A stretch of 12,710 nt of DNA from the NCBI GenBank assembly GCA_023247835.1, contig JAHFFU010000005.1, forward strand, positions 1-12,710. The letters are read 5' to 3'. The translations under genes were made by a program, and so were the position numbers. How positions within the stretch are numbered: position 1 is the stretch's first letter; each line of letters opens with the position of its first letter. This document shows, one piece after another, positions 10,992-12,710 of this stretch. The notes under the pieces were generated by a model that saw only the letters and a list, made by a program, of their open reading frames with translations, did not search any database and had not been told where the DNA came from. Source of the stretch: Candidatus Bathyarchaeota archaeon. GTDB taxonomy: Archaea > Thermoproteota > Bathyarchaeia > 40CM-2-53-6 > FEN-987.

Positions 10992-12428
10992 ATGGGTTTG
11001 AGGATGTACAACACTAGGACTCGCTCCGTTGAGGAATTCAAACCCGCACGCGGCAATCGAGTTTACATGTTTGTTTGCGGTCCCACCGTCTACGATCATA
11101 GCCATATCGGGCACGCAAGAACGTACTTGGCATACGACATAATTGCTCGATACCTGAGGTCCAAAGCTTACAGCCTGTTCTACCTCATGAACATAACCGA
11201 CATTGATGACAAGATAATCGACCGTGCCAACGCGTCTGGGGAAGACCCACTACAAATGGCAGACCGGTTCACCAAGGAATTTATGCACGATATGGAAAAG
11301 CTTGGAATAACTAGCGTCAACCTCTACGCCAAGGCATCGGAACACATCCCCGAAATAATTGCGCAAATTTCGGCACTCATCGAGAAGGGATTCGCGTACA
11401 AGGTAGACGGGGATGTTTACTATGACGTTGCAAGATTCCCGAGCTACGGAGAACTCTCGGGACAGAAGATTGAGCAACTGGTAATGCATAGGATTGACCC
11501 CAATCCGAGGAAGAGAAACGTGGTCGACTTCGCCCTATGGAAGAGCCAGAAACCAGGCGAGCCTGCGTGGGATAGCCCGTGGGGTAGGGGCAGGCCGGGA
11601 TGGCATATTGAAGACACGGCGATAACTACGACCTACTTTGGTCCTACCTACGACCTTCATGGGGGTGGGCTCGACCTCGTCTTCCCACATCATGAGGCGG
11701 AGATTGCTCAAGCCGAAGCGGCTACGGGAGTCAAACCCCTCGTAAGATTCTGGATGCATGGTGGCTTACTCATGACACGCGGCGAGCGCATGGGACACTC
11801 AAAGGGCAATTTCATAACCATAGATGAAACCCTTCGGAGACATGACGCTGAAGCTTTACGATTATACTATGCCATGAGGCATTACCGCAGTCAACTCGAA
11901 TTTGATGAATCAGACGTCACCCAAGCAGAACAGGTTCTCGACAAATTACGGGCTGTGTACAACCAGTTCAAAGCCTTAGCGGAGTCATTGAAAAAGAGTA
12001 ATGAACAAAAAGTAGACGTGGATATCGAGCGATTATCTTCTGACGCCGTTCAACGGTTTGTCGAAGCAATGGATGACGATTTCAACACGCCCCGCGCCCT
12101 GGCCAGCATGATAGCATATGCGAAAGACGTGGAGCCGTATGCCTCACGACCAGTTAGTCGAGGCTCAATAAAATTGGTCGTTAAGACGTTCGATTACTTC
12201 GGAAGCGTGTTCGGCATACTCCGCCCAACTACTGCCTTGCAGGATAAGGCGTTTGAAGGGCTCATGAAGGTTTTGCTGAAGATGCGCGAGGATGCAAGGA
12301 AAAAGGGCGACTGGACGACCGCCGACAGCATTCGTGACAATCTCACAAAGTTAGGAGTCGGCCTCGAAGACACGCCTGCTGGGATTCGTTGGTATTTGAC
12401 TTCTTCAAGAGCGGCGGATTCAAGTTGA
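10992..12428 (+). CDS. cysS: Cysteinyl-tRNA synthetase
   Basis: This 478-residue class I synthetase charges tRNA-Cys. The catalytic Rossmann domain has C29 in FVCGPTVYD, the HIGH motif at 38-41, and the zinc-site region GWHIED (203-208) with H233 and E237 in FPHHEAEIAQ. By comparison with E. coli CysRS, whose zinc ligands are C28, C209, H234 and E238, the second Cys is Asp208 here. The KMSKS loop reads RMGHS (266-270) followed by KGN, a divergent form. The helical anticodon-binding domain (MDDDFNTPRAL and the C-terminal WTTADSIRDNL) is complete. ATG 10992 follows GGAGG at a normal distance. The 3' end overlaps the convergent kinase gene by 9 bp. Confidence 0.97.
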   Translation: MGLRMYNTRTRSVEEFKPARGNRVYMFVCGPTVYDHSHIGHARTYLAYDIIARYLRSKAYSLFYLMNITDIDDKIIDRANASGEDPLQMADRFTKEFMHDMEKLGITSVNLYAKASEHIPEIIAQISALIEKGFAYKVDGDVYYDVARFPSYGELSGQKIEQLVMHRIDPNPRKRNVVDFALWKSQKPGEPAWDSPWGRGRPGWHIEDTAITTTYFGPTYDLHGGGLDLVFPHHEAEIAQAEAATGVKPLVRFWMHGGLLMTRGERMGHSKGNFITIDETLRRHDAEALRLYYAMRHYRSQLEFDESDVTQAEQVLDKLRAVYNQFKALAESLKKSNEQKVDVDIERLSSDAVQRFVEAMDDDFNTPRALASMIAYAKDVEPYASRPVSRGSIKLVVKTFDYFGSVFGILRPTTALQDKAFEGLMKVLLKMREDARKKGDWTTADSIRDNLTKLGVGLEDTPAGIRWYLTSSRAADSS

Positions 12429-12710
12429 GACCTTGTAGCCTATCTTCCGAAGGAAGCCCTTGCGATCTTCCACGTCCTTTTCGGTTTCAATTCCCTTAGG
12501 CGAGTAGCCATCGACAACCCCTAGAACTCCCCGTCCCTGTTCCGTCTCGGCGAGCACAACCTGAAATGGATTAGCTGTGGCTAAGTAGATGTTACAGACC
12601 TCAGGGACTGCCTTTACTTTGTCCAGGACATTTATCGGGTATGCGTTCCGCATGAAGATAACGAAACTGTGGCCCGCGGACATTTCAAACGCTGTTTTCG
12701 AAGCTAATTG
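12420..12710 (-). CDS. Adenosine-specific kinase family protein (DUF355), C-terminal part (runs off the right edge)
   Basis: The frame is open to the window edge and gives the last 96 residues, starting in QLASKTAFEMSAGHSFVIF. The segments AGHSFVIFMRNAYPINVL, VPEVCNIYLATANP, VVLAETEQGRG and VLGVVDGYSPKG match the archaeal/bacterial family named adenosine-specific kinase from a structure with bound nucleotide; its physiological role is poorly defined. Family members are about 160-165 residues, so roughly 65-70 residues are missing beyond the edge. The ATG at 12683 is internal, because conserved-looking sequence continues upstream of it. The stop lies within the end of cysS, and the two stops share TCAAGTTGA. 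Confidence 0.85.
   Translation of the reverse strand, partial: QLASKTAFEMSAGHSFVIFMRNAYPINVLDKVKAVPEVCNIYLATANPFQVVLAETEQGRGVLGVVDGYSPKGIETEKDVEDRKGFLRKIGYKVST

Noticed and set aside
12443..12455. CTTCC-GAA-GGAAG hairpin after cysS as its terminator
   Set aside because: The loop is only three bases, no T run follows, and it encodes conserved residues of the kinase-like gene on the other strand.

Overview
The window is archaeal. It carries aIF5B, aIF2 gamma, L7Ae, L24e, S6e, S24e, S27ae, S28e, RNA polymerase subunit Rpo7, Spt4, an FCF1-type PIN protein and the archaeal GTP-dependent dephospho-CoA kinase, together with TATA-type promoters and GGTGA-like ribosome-binding sites. Base composition is near balanced. 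The gene content does not point to a halophile. A TACK-type lineage (Thaumarchaeota or Bathyarchaeia-like) is my guess, but nothing in the sequence proves it.

Layout from left to right. 1-1545 (-): the N-terminal 515 residues of an Lhr-type DEVH helicase, cut by the window edge. 1833-2442 (-): a VapBC toxin-antitoxin pair. 2747-4525 (+): aIF5B. 4527-5822 (-): the operon L7Ae-S28e-L24e-Ndk, read right to left and meeting aIF5B stop to stop. 6047-6409 (+): an unrecognised 120-residue protein. 6483-7628 (+): the S6e-S24e-S27ae operon. 7631-10654 (-): the operon aIF2 gamma-PIN-Rpo7-Spt4-GTP-DPCK, which meets S27ae stop to stop. 10992-12428 (+): cysteinyl-tRNA synthetase. 12420-12710 (-): the C-terminal part of an adenosine-specific kinase family protein, overlapping the end of cysS by 9 bp.

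Apart from lhr, vapBC and the unknown 120-residue protein, the recognised genes serve ribosome structure, initiation-factor GTPases, tRNA charging, transcription (Rpo7 and Spt4) or nucleotide and cofactor supply (Ndk, GTP-DPCK and the probable adenosine-specific kinase). The 13 genes from aIF5B to aIF2 gamma match, from memory, the contents of one co-directional super-operon in archaea such as Methanothermobacter (L7Ae-S28e-L24e-ndk-infB-S6e-aIF2 gamma-PIN-Rpo7-Spt4-DUF359-S24e-S27ae). Here the same set is still contiguous but has been split into blocks that are re-ordered and flipped. This is the most interesting feature of the window.

Regulatory signals are fairly clear. L7Ae and S6e share a near-identical TATA element at exactly the same distance from ATG, and aIF5B is close to it. 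All operon-leading genes start with ATG, while most downstream genes start with GTG or TTG. All three convergent junctions have 2 bp or less between stops, or overlap. No tRNA, rRNA, insertion sequence or CRISPR array was seen.
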